Assembly: GCF_014529535.1 (NCBI RefSeq)
Contig: NC_050735.1
Location: 12,163,739-12,227,738, forward strand
DNA: 64,000 nucleotides
Source: Bradysia coprophila
Lineage: Eukaryota > Arthropoda > Insecta > Diptera > Sciaridae
Reading direction: 5' to 3'
The notes beneath the pieces were generated by a model. That model had not been told where the DNA came from and searched no databases. It was given only the letters and a program-made list of their open reading frames with translations. Below are positions 12,139-50,049 of this stretch, piece by piece. Positions within the stretch are counted from its first letter, which is position 1. Every line of letters begins with the position of its first letter. The position numbers and the translations under genes were made by a program.

Positions 12139-13605
12139 ATGCAAAACTCGATGCTGGCTCACATAAAAGATGCGAACACTGTGTGGAATACTCTAAATGG
12201 AATCATAAACGTGTACAAACCAGCCGGCGTTAGCGTTAACAATATCAAAAGATCCTTACTGGGCAATTTGTGTAAAGGTGCGTTAACGTTTACTCGTTAA
12301 GTTGTCTGTTAAGATGTAACTGATCCCAACTTTTGTCAGGTTTAAACAGTCTTCAAACTCGACCCCCCATAGAACGTGTAGTCATTTCAGACGCACCCCA
12401 TGATCGATATAAAGTGGACGTTGCGACTGACTGGAGTGATCATGTTCTGGCCGTTGGAGAGCGACATCAAATTAGCGACTTTAAATTCAACACATCGCAT
12501 CTGTCTCGATTAACATCCGGCGTTTTGTGTACGTCTTGCCATCCATTAATCAGTCGAATTTGTTCGGATTCAAATTGAAAATTGTTTGACATTTTAGTGG
12601 TCGGCCTGAATGCGGGCACTCAGCAAATACACCGAATTCGCGACAGTCGCCTGATCCGCGTATATCACGTAACCGGTGAACTGGGCACATCAACTGAAAA
12701 TAATTTCAAAGATTCACTAGTCATTGCCCGAGCCAACTACACACACGTATGGCCCGACAAAATGAACGCAATTCTATCATCGATGCAGGCGTCCCATCAA
12801 CGGAAAATGTTCGAACTATGCGGTGTACACATTCAATCGAATTCGGCCTTTGAAATAGCTAAGAGGGGATTGATTCGTCCTGCCAGCCAGACAGTGCCCA
12901 TTTTGTATGGAATGAAATGCGTACAATTCGATCGGCCGAAGTTTACAATAGAGGTCCATGCGATCAATGAGCATGTGAAGTATTTTGGTGAACTGATTCA
13001 GGTGAGTGGGTGCGGGGAAGTGAATTGATTTGTCGGAAGAGAGCACCGTGAAGGATTTCTATTGGGAGAAATTCGTGTCTCTCGTTTTTTGACCCATACA
13101 AAACCTTCACTGAGCTGTCTTACGACGAAAAATGTTAAGTGGATGGCAAGCATTAAGTATGGTTTCCAGTCAACAAAAAGTACTCCGTCTGCCGTGACAC
13201 AGCGAGCTGTCAAGTAAACAAAGCAAAAATCGAAAAAATTAAATTTTGTCTCTCACACGGAGAGTACTTTTTTGGTAAATGGAAATCAAGCCTTAGAAGC
13301 AAAACTTACAACGAATCGATGGCCTTCGATGGTCCAAACACTTGTTGAATATTCCCATTACATAAAATTTGCCTCTAACATTTCAGGAAATCGGATTACA
13401 ACTACACTCTGTGGCCTGCTGCACGGGCGTACGGTGCATTCGTCATGGACATTTTACCAACAAAGATTCGTTGTTGCGAAGCAATTGGCATTTACAAGAG
13501 GTTGTGACCAATATGGCTCAGTGCCGACAAATCATTGATGAACATCCGAACATGTTACGGCAAGAAAATGTTGAACTGACAGAGAAGGAGCAAGAACCAC
13601 AATAA
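12139..13605 (+). CDS. Trub2: TRUB2-type mitochondrial mRNA pseudouridine synthase homologue
   Basis: Four exons, 12139-12277, 12340-12528, 12598-13001 and 13387-13605, join in phase to give 316 residues, close to human TRUB2. TRUB2 is a TruB-fold protein of mitochondrial RNA granules linked to pseudouridylation of mitochondrial mRNAs and to mitoribosome function. Landmarks are an N-terminal INVYKPAGVSVNNIKRSLL (TruB VYKPxG motif), SGVLLVGLNAG, an RVYHVTGELG strand, KRGLIRP and a C-terminal block EIGLQLHSVACCTGVRCIRHGHFT with SNWHLQEVV. In TruB-family enzymes an Asp sits in the L-D-x-x motif just before SGVL. Here the equivalent segment reads HLSRLTSGVL with Ser at that place, so the protein may be catalytically inactive. 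The first ATG at 12139 is used; AAAATCAAA precedes it. No classical mitochondrial presequence is obvious. The 385-base third intron holds a small repeat. Confidence 0.9.
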
Positions 13606-13606
13606 A
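13601..13606 (+). terminator. Poly(A) signal overlapping the Trub2 stop codon
   Basis: AATAAA begins two bases before the TAA stop (13603-13605) and contains it. A T/G-rich stretch (TTTTTGTTTTTCGTGTCG) follows from about 13617, as expected of a downstream element. Confidence 0.65.
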
Positions 13607-13756
13607 AGACGAAAAAGTTTTTGTTTTTCGTGTCGTTCATTTAAAAAATTTACAATTTTCAAGTCTTATTATTTACGGCTATGTACACACAAGCGAAACG
13701 CCGGCTTGCCGACAGAATCTCAATAGAGTTTCGCGTAAAAATCACATTCCATACAA

Positions 13757-14220
13757 ATGGCATTCAGTCCCTGGACGGCTGCGTTCGGTGCAATTGGTTC
13801 GACGAAAAATTTTCAAATTTTCATCGCATATCAACTCGTGCTGTACCAGCCGTCGTTGGAAAAGTTCATGGAATTGGTCGGGTGTTCCGAGGCACTTGAA
13901 GCGAATGGCACATCTCTGGCACGATATCTGATCTACATCGGCCGAATGGAAATTCAGTTCGGACTTTGGACAAAAAGGACAGAAAAATGTTGGCCTATCG
14001 TTGAGGAGGTAATCGTTTTCTCGTTCGAATTCTTCAATTGTCCTGAAAATTTTCGATCAATTTCATAATTCAGGCGAAAGTCAAAATTTCACTGACCACT
14101 GTTCGATTTCTGCATAAAATTGCGTTTGCAGCTCAATGTCAATGTCCATTTCTCGGAGTTCGTCTTTTACAATACGGGATAAGAAATCCTTTCGTAGAAA
14201 AAAAAATCGAAATTCATAAT
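13757..14220 (+). CDS. Unrecognised candidate small gene (low confidence)
   Basis: An open frame starts at 13766 (ATGGCATTC) or the preceding in-frame codon and reads MAFSPWTAAFGAIGSTKNF..., including SLEKFMELVGCSEALEANG and SLARYLIYIGRMEIQFGLW. A donor after GAGGAG near 14008 (GTAATC) and an acceptor near 14074 (AATTCAG) would add about 50 residues starting AKVKISLTTVRFLHK. The amphipathic, Leu/Ile-rich sequence looks protein-like, but I recognise no family. The proposed second exon overlaps an opposite-strand candidate exon, so at most one of the two is likely right. Confidence 0.25.
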
Positions 14221-14476
14221 TTCGTTTTTACTTGAATAGCGTAACCAGTTTCGACTTACATTTTCGAATGCTCTGTTGTTATCGAATGACATCACACGGG
14301 ATTCCTTTATTCTGATTCGGCATTTCTAATTTTAATCGGATATACAACAAAAGATCGTTGAAGTGCTTGTCTTGCCTGTGTATTGTTTTTGTTTGTCGCA
14401 AATGGTCACGTAATTTTGGAGAACCGAATCTTAATTGACGAGCGGTATTCCTCTCTTTTATCTTTTGAGCTATCGA
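14079..14476 (-). CDS. Unrecognised candidate small gene, minus strand (low confidence)
   Basis: The best-supported piece is two spliced segments: one ending SFDNNRAFEN before donor GTAAGT near 14260, and one after acceptor CTACGAAAG near 14190 reading DFLSRIVKDELREMDIDIEL and ending IEQWSVKF-stop. They join in phase 0. The frame opens with ATG TCA TTC, giving 46 residues; an upstream exon starting MTTTSIAQKIKERNTARQLR may belong to the same gene, but I cannot place the connecting intron. The charged, helical sequence looks real, yet I recognise no family. Confidence 0.3.
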
Positions 14477-14592
14477 TGTGGTTGTCATCGTTTCGTTTTT
14501 GGTTTAAATCACAATTTTTTGTCGGAATTTTAACGTATTTTAACGTCAAATTTGTTCGTTTGTGTGGCTACAACACATTGAGCCATGCAAGC

Positions 14593-14973
14593 ATGAGCTC
14601 CACCTCAAGATGTTTCACCACCCACATACTATACGATTGCTTCAACAAGCAGCAACTAAGTACTTTTCCAAAGAATTTGGACTCAAGCAAAGGTTTTCAT
14701 AGTTATTTGTGATGTTTCGGAAGTTTAACAACGGAAAATAAAATGAAATTGATTAAAAATATATTAAAAAAATTGGCAGTCAAGGGACCTGATCCGCCCA
14801 AAAGGTGGGACCTAGTACAGGAAGATTCGTCGAAACAACAGTGCTGCGAAGACAATAGTAAGCACAATGGGTACGATAGTAGCCTCCGTGCATGTCCTAC
14901 AAATGAAGATTTAAAAAAATCAACATTTGGTTCACGAAGATTCTTCAAATTGACTGCAGACTACCCCGTCTAG
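14593..14973 (+). CDS. Unrecognised small ORF, possibly spliced
   Basis: An uninterrupted frame from ATG 14743 gives 76 residues (MKLIKNILKKLAVKGPDPPK...), hydrophilic and Lys/Asp-rich, ending LTADYPV. A possible alternative begins at ATG 14593 (MSSTSRCFTTHILYDCF...) and splices at AAAG|GTTTTC near 14692 to an acceptor TTGGCAG near 14780, keeping the same downstream frame. The donor is non-consensus. No family is recognised and neither version is well supported. Confidence 0.25.
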
Positions 14974-15770
14974 TCAGTTGGATTTACTGTTTGACACTAA
15001 ATCAGCGAAAATTGTTTCCGCTTTACGAGTAGGTTGTCAAATATGTGAAATGCTTCGTTGAGTTTGTTGTTGACAGCAAGGGCCACCATGACTTGTCATC
15101 AGAGATGGGCCCGTAATATTACCGTGTAATATTACCCGGTAATATTACGTAAAATTACGTAATATTACCCGAAGCTCGGTAATATTGGTAATTTAAAGCC
15201 TCGGTAATATTACGTAAGTTACGTAATATTACCAAAAATCAGTTAACATATTGTAAATTTTAATCATTTTCAACAAAAATTACTCGTTTTTACCAAATTC
15301 AAGTGTATTTTATCGTATAATTTTGTTTTAGTTAGGCCTAGTTCAGCCTAGTTAAACAACTTGTTCAAAAACAGTCGAGTAGTATACACATTTGAATGAG
15401 CTTCAACCGAAATTGATAATTAAAAGAGCGTGGATTTTTACGATTTCTCTCAGAGTTGTCATTGAATGACGCCGTCGGCAACTCGGTCTTCTGCCACTTC
15501 ATAAGAACACGGGCTTAGATCGAAAACTGAAATTTGTTAGCAAATGAAATTTCATTTCAAATTTCGTATCCTAAAAGACCGAGTTTCCGGCACTGCCATC
15601 GTTGAATATTGTGGTAGCGACATACAATCTAGCGTGATAACGTAACACAAGTGCTTCCAAGTCTTTCGACTCGTGTACCCCTTCTTAAACTAGCCGAATA
15701 CGAGTTTGGTTATCTGAATAGTCGAAACAAACATTTGGAAACATCTACGCAAGAAGTAAGATTCCACATT

Positions 15771-15965
15771 CTTGTTCAGTCAAACTATACTTTACTCAAC
15801 AAAGCTCAAAGTGAAGCATGTAATAGTAGTCTCCATGCTGCTAATGTAATTCATTCATTTTTACCTATTGTCTTGTTCAGTAAAACTATACTATACTGAG
15901 GAAAGCTCAAAGTGACGCATGTAATAGTAGTTTACTTAATGCTGAGAAAGTAATTCTTTTATGTG
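15771..15965. repeat. Two tandem units of about 101 bases inside the hAT element
   Basis: CTTGTTCAGTCAAACTATAC at 15771 is repeated as CTTGTTCAGTAAAACTATAC at 15872. Both are followed by AAAGCTCAAAGTGA.GCATG and TAATAGTAGT. Confidence 0.75.
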
Positions 15966-16132
15966 ATAAAGGTGTTTTCCAGCAACAAGCTCCGGTTACT
16001 GTCTTTTTGACAAATGTAGAGTCAATCAAACAAGTTGCTCAAAAACACACGAGTGAGTTTCCGAGTATCACAAAGTTGTTTCATAAGCAATCAATTATGT
16101 AGCAGTATCGAAGGTACTGGTTTACCGTGTGA

Positions 16133-16258
16133 CACATGCGAAAGTTGAGTTTCACGTAAAATTCACGAAAAATGAACAGAAAATAGTCCACCGCATAAAG
16201 GATAATTTTCGCAAAGGACATATTGCTGAATAATATTCAACTTTCGTATGAGTCTGAT
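16133..16258. repeat. Nested foldback, related to 34848-34972
   Basis: CATGCGAAAGTTGAGTTTCA on the left pairs with TTCAACTTTCGTATG on the right. The unit at 34848 has the same arms. Confidence 0.65.
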
Positions 16259-16441
16259 AGTAAAATATCGAATTGTTACAATTTTGTATTGGTAAATTAC
16301 GTAATATTACCGAAACATCGGTAATATTGGTAATTTAAGATTTCGGTAATATTACCCAATGTTACGTAATATTACCGTAATATTACGTAATATTATCGAC
16401 AATAAATAAATTACCGGTAATTTCCCATCTCTGCTTGTCAT

Positions 16442-19400
16442 GCAAAACTGTGGTCTAGTGAGTATAAAGAACTTTCGATTTTTTTCCAGTTCCTAATTTT
16501 ATATTTAAAATATATTTTATTCTGTCACATCAGTCTGTACATTTTAATTTAATTAGAAAATAATTTTATATTTGTTAAAATAAATCTTAAAAGACTAAGT
16601 TCAATTTTTATTTATTTGCATTTTAGAGAACTTGATACTTTTGAATTTAAGTCCAGCCTTTTTTAGTCTTGGGTGTCAATTCTCAATTATTATTTTTTTT
16701 CGTTTTAAACTTTTTATTATTCCATATTCCAATAGGGATTGATTTGAGAATGCGACATTTATTATAAATAATTACATTTCCATCGGATCGGTACCATAAA
16801 ATGAATAAAATTTCTCGTTTAAGTACATTTGTGTAATTGAACATAATAATTAAAGGCCCTTCTGTATACAGTTACGTAATTATTCATTAGTTTTTACGCA
16901 GATTATTATTTGTAATAGTTATATTTATACTCTGTTGAGGTGAAAAATGATAATTTACATCAGGCAAAGTAAAAAAAAAATATTTTATGTACAAAAAGAA
17001 AAGTGTCTTGCTTACAACATCCGTTTTGGATTGAACCGTTACAATTTATGTTCGAACGTATAACTATTTTATACACAAAATAAGCTCACTTCATTTGGAC
17101 GGTTAAATTATTTGTTTAAAAAAGGGCGTAATTAACAGACGACTACACAAGACTGTCTTTAAAAAATTGAGCCAACTCGAGAATGATGCTGAACGATTTT
17201 TCGGGTATCAAAACCAATTTTTCTATAGATTTTGGATTTGAGCACTATTCCACTGGACTTTCAATGATTGACGCTGTCGGCAAGTCGGTCACTTCTGTCA
17301 CTTCATCGAACAATATTTCCATGGACCACATTGATCAAAAATTTAATTTCCAAACAAATGATTTTGATTTTTAAATTTCGTATCTCAAAAGACCGACTCG
17401 AAGGCAGTGCCATCGCTGATTTTTGCGGTAGTGGCGATAACAATTTCCACAATCTATTTCATTTCATCTTTCCTTGAATGGGACGACAACGACATAACTT
17501 CGACAAACGCCAAGTATTTCAATTCTGGGCCTCGATTCTCATAAATTAGTAACTCTAAAATTTCGTGATTTGACAGTTGCCTGTATAAAATCTCATAACT
17601 GTCGAAATTACGAATTCTTGAAGTTACGAACGTATGAGAATCATTGCCCTGTTAATTGACAACAGTTCGGTATTTATCCACTTGAGGCATTGTGTGATGG
17701 TGTGTATTTCCGCTACTGATCGACTACCTTTTTTATTACCACGTTCCACGCTCTGTACATAACTTCCAAATCGTCAAAATAAACATTTTAGACAGAGGTG
17801 CACTAATTTTTACGGATTTCAAGAGAATTTATAAATTTCCAAGAATTTTAAGGAATTTTCAGAATTAATTCTTTCTCCGTACGCATTATGGTTACGTTTT
17901 ACATTCGATTACAGGGAGTGGAAGTTTCAATAGTCAATAGTAGGATAATTATGGGGCTGTCGTCTTTCGTTTTGTTAAAATTTTATGTTCGTTGTTTTTA
18001 ATAGAAAAAATTCGGAAATTATACTTTCCACGAAATTCCACCCAAAAAGTTCTAAGAGCAATATGCTTCACAATTTTGTTTTGATCGTGGATTTGGTTCA
18101 AGTAATAGGCCCACCAAGGTCAATCGTCAATCGAACCTGGCGAACTGAAATTTTCATGCACATTTTTCGGGTAATCTTGACAGGTTCCTATTTTCCAGAT
18201 CAAGTCAAAATTGATCATAAGGGACATTCCAGAATTAGTTGCGAATTTGTGACATTTTTGATATGAAATTTGCTGACAAAACGGATATTTTGAGCATCCT
18301 ATGTACTCATTATCTCATTAAGATGTTATCAAAAAATTTAATTTTTTCGAGGGTAAGGATGGGTATGTTGAGATTATCTCTAGCTATGTAAATTTGCGTA
18401 GTCGAGACATCCGTTCATAATTTTCGTAGCTATAAAGTTTGGAGTTGACAATAAACATTCGCTCGTAGAATAGTTGATAAGATTCGAAGCCTAACTTTTG
18501 TAAACTATCGCCAATTGAAAGAACCTTTTTTATCTGAATTGAATTGCTCTTCGTTCATCGTTTGCGTCGCAACTTTTTGCGCTGTTATCTGTTCTTGCTA
18601 CATTCATTGGCGTTACCGCGTCTACACGCATAGAATTTTATAGACCGACACATTTTCTGTTTTATGGTTTTTTGTGAATTGTATTTTTAAACGGAGAAAT
18701 CAGAAACTTATGTGCAACACAAAATAACATAAAATGTGTCGGTTTTCAAAATTCTGTAAACTATTCCAAAAGCCCTTAGATTCCATTCGAAATTTTCTAT
18801 TTTTTGCTTTCAGCAAAAAAAAAAGTGTTGACTAACTGAAGAAAACTGAATCACAAATTTGGTGGGGTTTAATTGTCTTTCGAAAAATCACAAATTATCT
18901 GGAATGTCCCATATGAGGTTCAGGCTCAGATCAAATAATGTCTACGTTTTTTCTGGTCAGGATCGGTTCCTAGATTTACTTTTAGTTAAGGCCACCTGTT
19001 AACAATAAATTTATTTGTTCAAGTCGATTAACCCAATCATTCAGCGACCGATCGAGTTTCCTTTTTCTGTATATTTCATTCTAACAATCGTTTACGGTCA
19101 AGGTAATTTGTTAGCGATGAGTTCTTACAAATCTAAAATTATTTGCTAGTGAATTGTGTGTAAAAGGGGGTAGGGTAATACAAAATGCTTCCATTTAATA
19201 CAATTAATTGGGATGGTCCATGTCGGACACGATTTCCCAATTTTCATTATTTCTTTTTCCTCATGCTTTTTCATTACAATTAAAATATCACAAAAATCAA
19301 TTTTTTCTTTCTCTTTTTTTTCAATGTTTTTTCGATATTGTCTAGCTATACTACTAACGATTTAAGTAATTTTCGTAAAAGGCAACACGTACATCACTTA

Positions 19401-19613
19401 TAAATTATGTGTCATTTTGATTTTTCTTTACTTTTTTCTGTTGGTTACGGGATCATCTTCAGCACGATCGATACTCATGCAAATTCATTTCGTTTTTCAA
19501 TTGAAAACAAAACGAAAAATTTCAATAAATTAAAAAAAAAACTTGGAATGTGAAATCGAATGTTTTCGGTTCGTTTTTTGTCGTTTTCCCTATCTTAATT
19601 TCTATTTTAATCA
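16442..19613. other. Intergenic stretch downstream of crumbs
   Basis: Very A/T-rich sequence with one palindromic element (17527-17650) and fragments shared with the 7050-8211 element near 18180-18240 and 18880-18930. No gene is seen. The part nearest 19613 is presumably the crumbs 3' UTR. Confidence 0.5.
17527..17650. mobile_element. Palindromic miniature element, family C copy 1
   Basis: The left arm GGGCCTCGATTCTCATAAAT matches the inverted right arm GTATGAGAATCATTGCCC, with mirrored AGTAACT/AGTTACG and TTTGACAGTT/AACTGTCGAAA inside. A second copy lies at 61032-61169. Confidence 0.7.
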
Positions 19614-47272
<27,659 letters not shown>

Positions 47273-48763
47273 TTTGTTCCAGTCATTAGGGATAATCCAA
47301 TTTTAACACAAAAGTAATATTGTCACAAAATTCGCTCTCGCACTTGGTCACTACTAACAACAAAAATCAACGAAAACAGAAAAAATTATACAATGAACGC
47401 AAATCGCAAGAAGCACGGACAACAAAACACACGTAACCGTTTGCTTTTAGCTCTCGTAACTGACTAACTGAAAACTGACTGAATGGAATTGAAAATTCAT
47501 TGAGAGAGAGATTAATAAAGTGTTTCGGTCTCTGTGTTTGGTAGAATGCGGTACCGACAAAACGTATGTACTCATTAGTGGTGGAGGTGCATGTGTTTGT
47601 TTACAGGTAAACGAGGTAAACTATAATGTGAATTGCACAATAAAGTTATGATTTGGCTGTGTAGGATATGTCGATACAGATGCATGTTTTAATGCAGCGG
47701 CTACCAATGATCACTTACCGACAATTTTTCGTTGGCCATCATGAAAAGATGAAAGATGAACATTAATTGGGACCGCGATCTTCGAAATCAATATGCAATT
47801 CGTAATATCTTTAAGATTCTTATGGATTCCTTATTTCTGCGACTGAAGAGAAACACTACCCAGTGAAGTGCTGCTTATTTTTGAAATTGCATATGGCAAG
47901 TCGCACACGGTGTGGCCTTCAGCAATTTAATGTTTTCCTGTTGCTGCCGTCTTTGTATAAGAGATGCATGCAAATTACGGCAGTTTAAAGAGGAGATCAT
48001 CAATAGTTATCCAGGAGAAAGATTTTTTTCCGCGAGTTGCATGGGTTGCATGGTGTTGCGTGCATACTCGCCAAAAATAGTTATTTTCGTTTGGGTTACA
48101 ATTCGCGACAATTTTTCATGCGAAGTTTCGCCCCTTTTGACTCGAGAAAAAATCCAAAATTGACCTCATTTTCGTCTCCGAAACACGAGAAACACTTTCC
48201 CGAGTTACGTATAATACTTGTCGTTTTCGGAGCGAAAGAAGCAGTTTCGTGTGAAATCGATACAGTTTACCCGGGACGAAGTCGAGATTTATTATCACAT
48301 GAAAACGCAACTTTTCATTGTTGTTCAGAGCTAATGGATTACAATTCACTGTTTTTTTTTAGTGAAATCGTCCTTATCACTTACTTTCGACCCAAAGGAA
48401 ATTTGATGGGACGAAAGTTAGGGAATTCATGATTACGTCCCTTTGGTGCAATAGATATTTGCGTATATGTGGTGGACACTAAATTTTAGGTAATTTAGTG
48501 AGTTGTGGCTTGAACGAAGCGAAAGTGCCTTAAGTCTACCGTCCACAAGACACACGTTATACAACTTTTCATGCCGAAAAAGGCCTAAATTTGTAGAAAA
48601 AATCTGAAATCTATATCCAAGGTGTCAAAAGCGGTATACATGTCTGTTTGAAACGGTTGATCTCTCCTTTCAGGCTACAACGAAAGAAATTGACAAGAAT
48701 CAATCGTTCAAAACAGAGACTCGTAAGGTTACTCTATGTTGAACAAAGAAGTATAAAAACTTT

Positions 48764-48930
48764 GTTGTCTTGCGGCCTTGCTTTTTTAGCATTTTCTGGT
48801 CACAAGACAACAAAGTACCGTACTGTCCTGCTGGGAAATGTTTTGTTGAGGAGTGTGGGATGCATTCCTTGCCTTCGGCTCGAAATACAATCTTCCAACA
48901 CCCCTCAACAAAAAATGTCCCAACAATTCT
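48764..48930. repeat. Foldback repeat, copy 2 of 3
   Basis: GTACTGTCCTGCTGGGAAAT and CCCCTCAACAAAAAATGTCC...CAACAATTCTGGTAC form inverted arms around CCTTGCCTTCGGCTCG. Copies 1 and 3 are at 4520 and 62570. Confidence 0.6.
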
Positions 48931-49218
48931 GGTACGCGTGTGCCCCCATGTAAAGATCGAAGGAATACTTGTGTGACGATAGTGACACAGTACCTGTCTT
49001 GGACAATTGATTTAAGGCAATTTCACTTGTAGTGCTCACTTAGTTCGGGTTGCATCTCGCGAAATTGCCTAAAATTAATCGACCAAGACTTATTGATTGA
49101 AAATTTAAAATTGTGATAAATTCTGAAAATTCCTAGAAATCTCTTCAATTTCTTCTCTTGTTTTTAGGAGATTTTGTCAGAATTTTTAAGAATCAACATT
49201 TGTTTTTACTCACTAGTC

Positions 49219-49346
49219 CAGGGCCTATTTTAAATAATTTTAATTACTAAAAATTACCAAAAATTACTAAAAATATTACTAATTTTAGTAATTTTTTGTA
49301 ATTTTTGGTAATTTTTAGTAATTAAAATTATTTAAAATAGGCCCTG
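49219..49346. mobile_element. Near-perfect 128-bp palindrome, CAGGGCCTATTTT ends
   Basis: CAGGGCCTATTTTAAATAAT at the left is the exact inverse of the right end, and the arms stay matched through TTACTAAAAATTACCAAAAA almost to the centre. The CAGGGCC ends are hAT-like, but the 8-base flanks do not match. The terminus AATAGGCCCTG also occurs at 8567-8577. Confidence 0.75.
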
Positions 49347-50049
49347 CATGCACTCGTCTATCGAAAACAATTGAAACAAATCGAGTTTTTAAAAAGTGTT
49401 TTAATTCTTCATCTTATTTCCATATTTTTCTTTCATTTTTGTTTAAAATTGTTCAATATTATGGGCATACAAATAAAAATTATCTCTCATTTATACCTTA
49501 TCTCCAAAATAAAATATTATAAATATAAGTGGAACCTAGTTAATTTCACATAATTAATAGTCTTGGGCTATTCAAATATTTTAACTGAAATTTCAATAAA
49601 TTTAAAAAAAATTGTACAAATCATCCGGAACTCTCATCAAAGGAATCGGACAAATTTCTTTTCTTGACTCAATGACGAAAAGTAAAACTTTCGTTGCCTT
49701 TATTGAGAAAAATGTTGTATGCAACTCGGTGTCAAAATTACACATCTGGTGCCTAAATAGTTATTTTCCTAACGCATGCTAAAATCCTTTTTTTTTTTTT
49801 AGCGAATTAGAGGTTTCCAGTTCGAGCCGGAGGCGAGTGATGGAATCGAATTCACTAAAAAGGCCTTTTAGCATAAGTTAAGAACAACGTTTTTACTAAA
49901 CGAAGTGGGAAATCAGCGACAAAGTCGCGATATTTCAAAAATAGTATGATACAATTGATAGCCCTGGTGCTTATATCATCTAGTCAGACTCAAGGTTTTT
50001 AATTTATCTTTTTATCCTAGATGATCGAGTATGAGAAAGAACGGAAAAA

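Larger units (their letters stand above)
15100..16433. mobile_element. Non-autonomous hAT transposon with perfect 8-bp TSD
   Basis: The element starts CAGAGATGGG and ends CCCATCTCTG, a terminal inverted repeat close to the usual hAT consensus. CTTGTCAT is duplicated at 15092-15099 and 16434-16441. Both subterminal regions (about 15115-15235 and 16285-16420) carry clustered GTAATATTAC palindromes that could be transposase-binding repeats. The interior has no transposase, a tandem duplication of about 100 bases (15771-15960), a block shared with 34290-34540 and a nested foldback at 16133-16258. Confidence 0.92.

Noticed and set aside
15117-15240. GTAATATTAC repeats considered as a CRISPR-like or replication-origin array
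   Set aside because: The repeats are subterminal to hAT ends with an 8-bp TSD and recur at the other end of the same element; there are no unique spacers of constant length.
48037-48432. Open frame of 131 codons between crumbs and Nab2
   Set aside because: No recognisable domain; it is embedded in repeat-rich sequence with TTTCGCCCC/CGAAAC foldback words.
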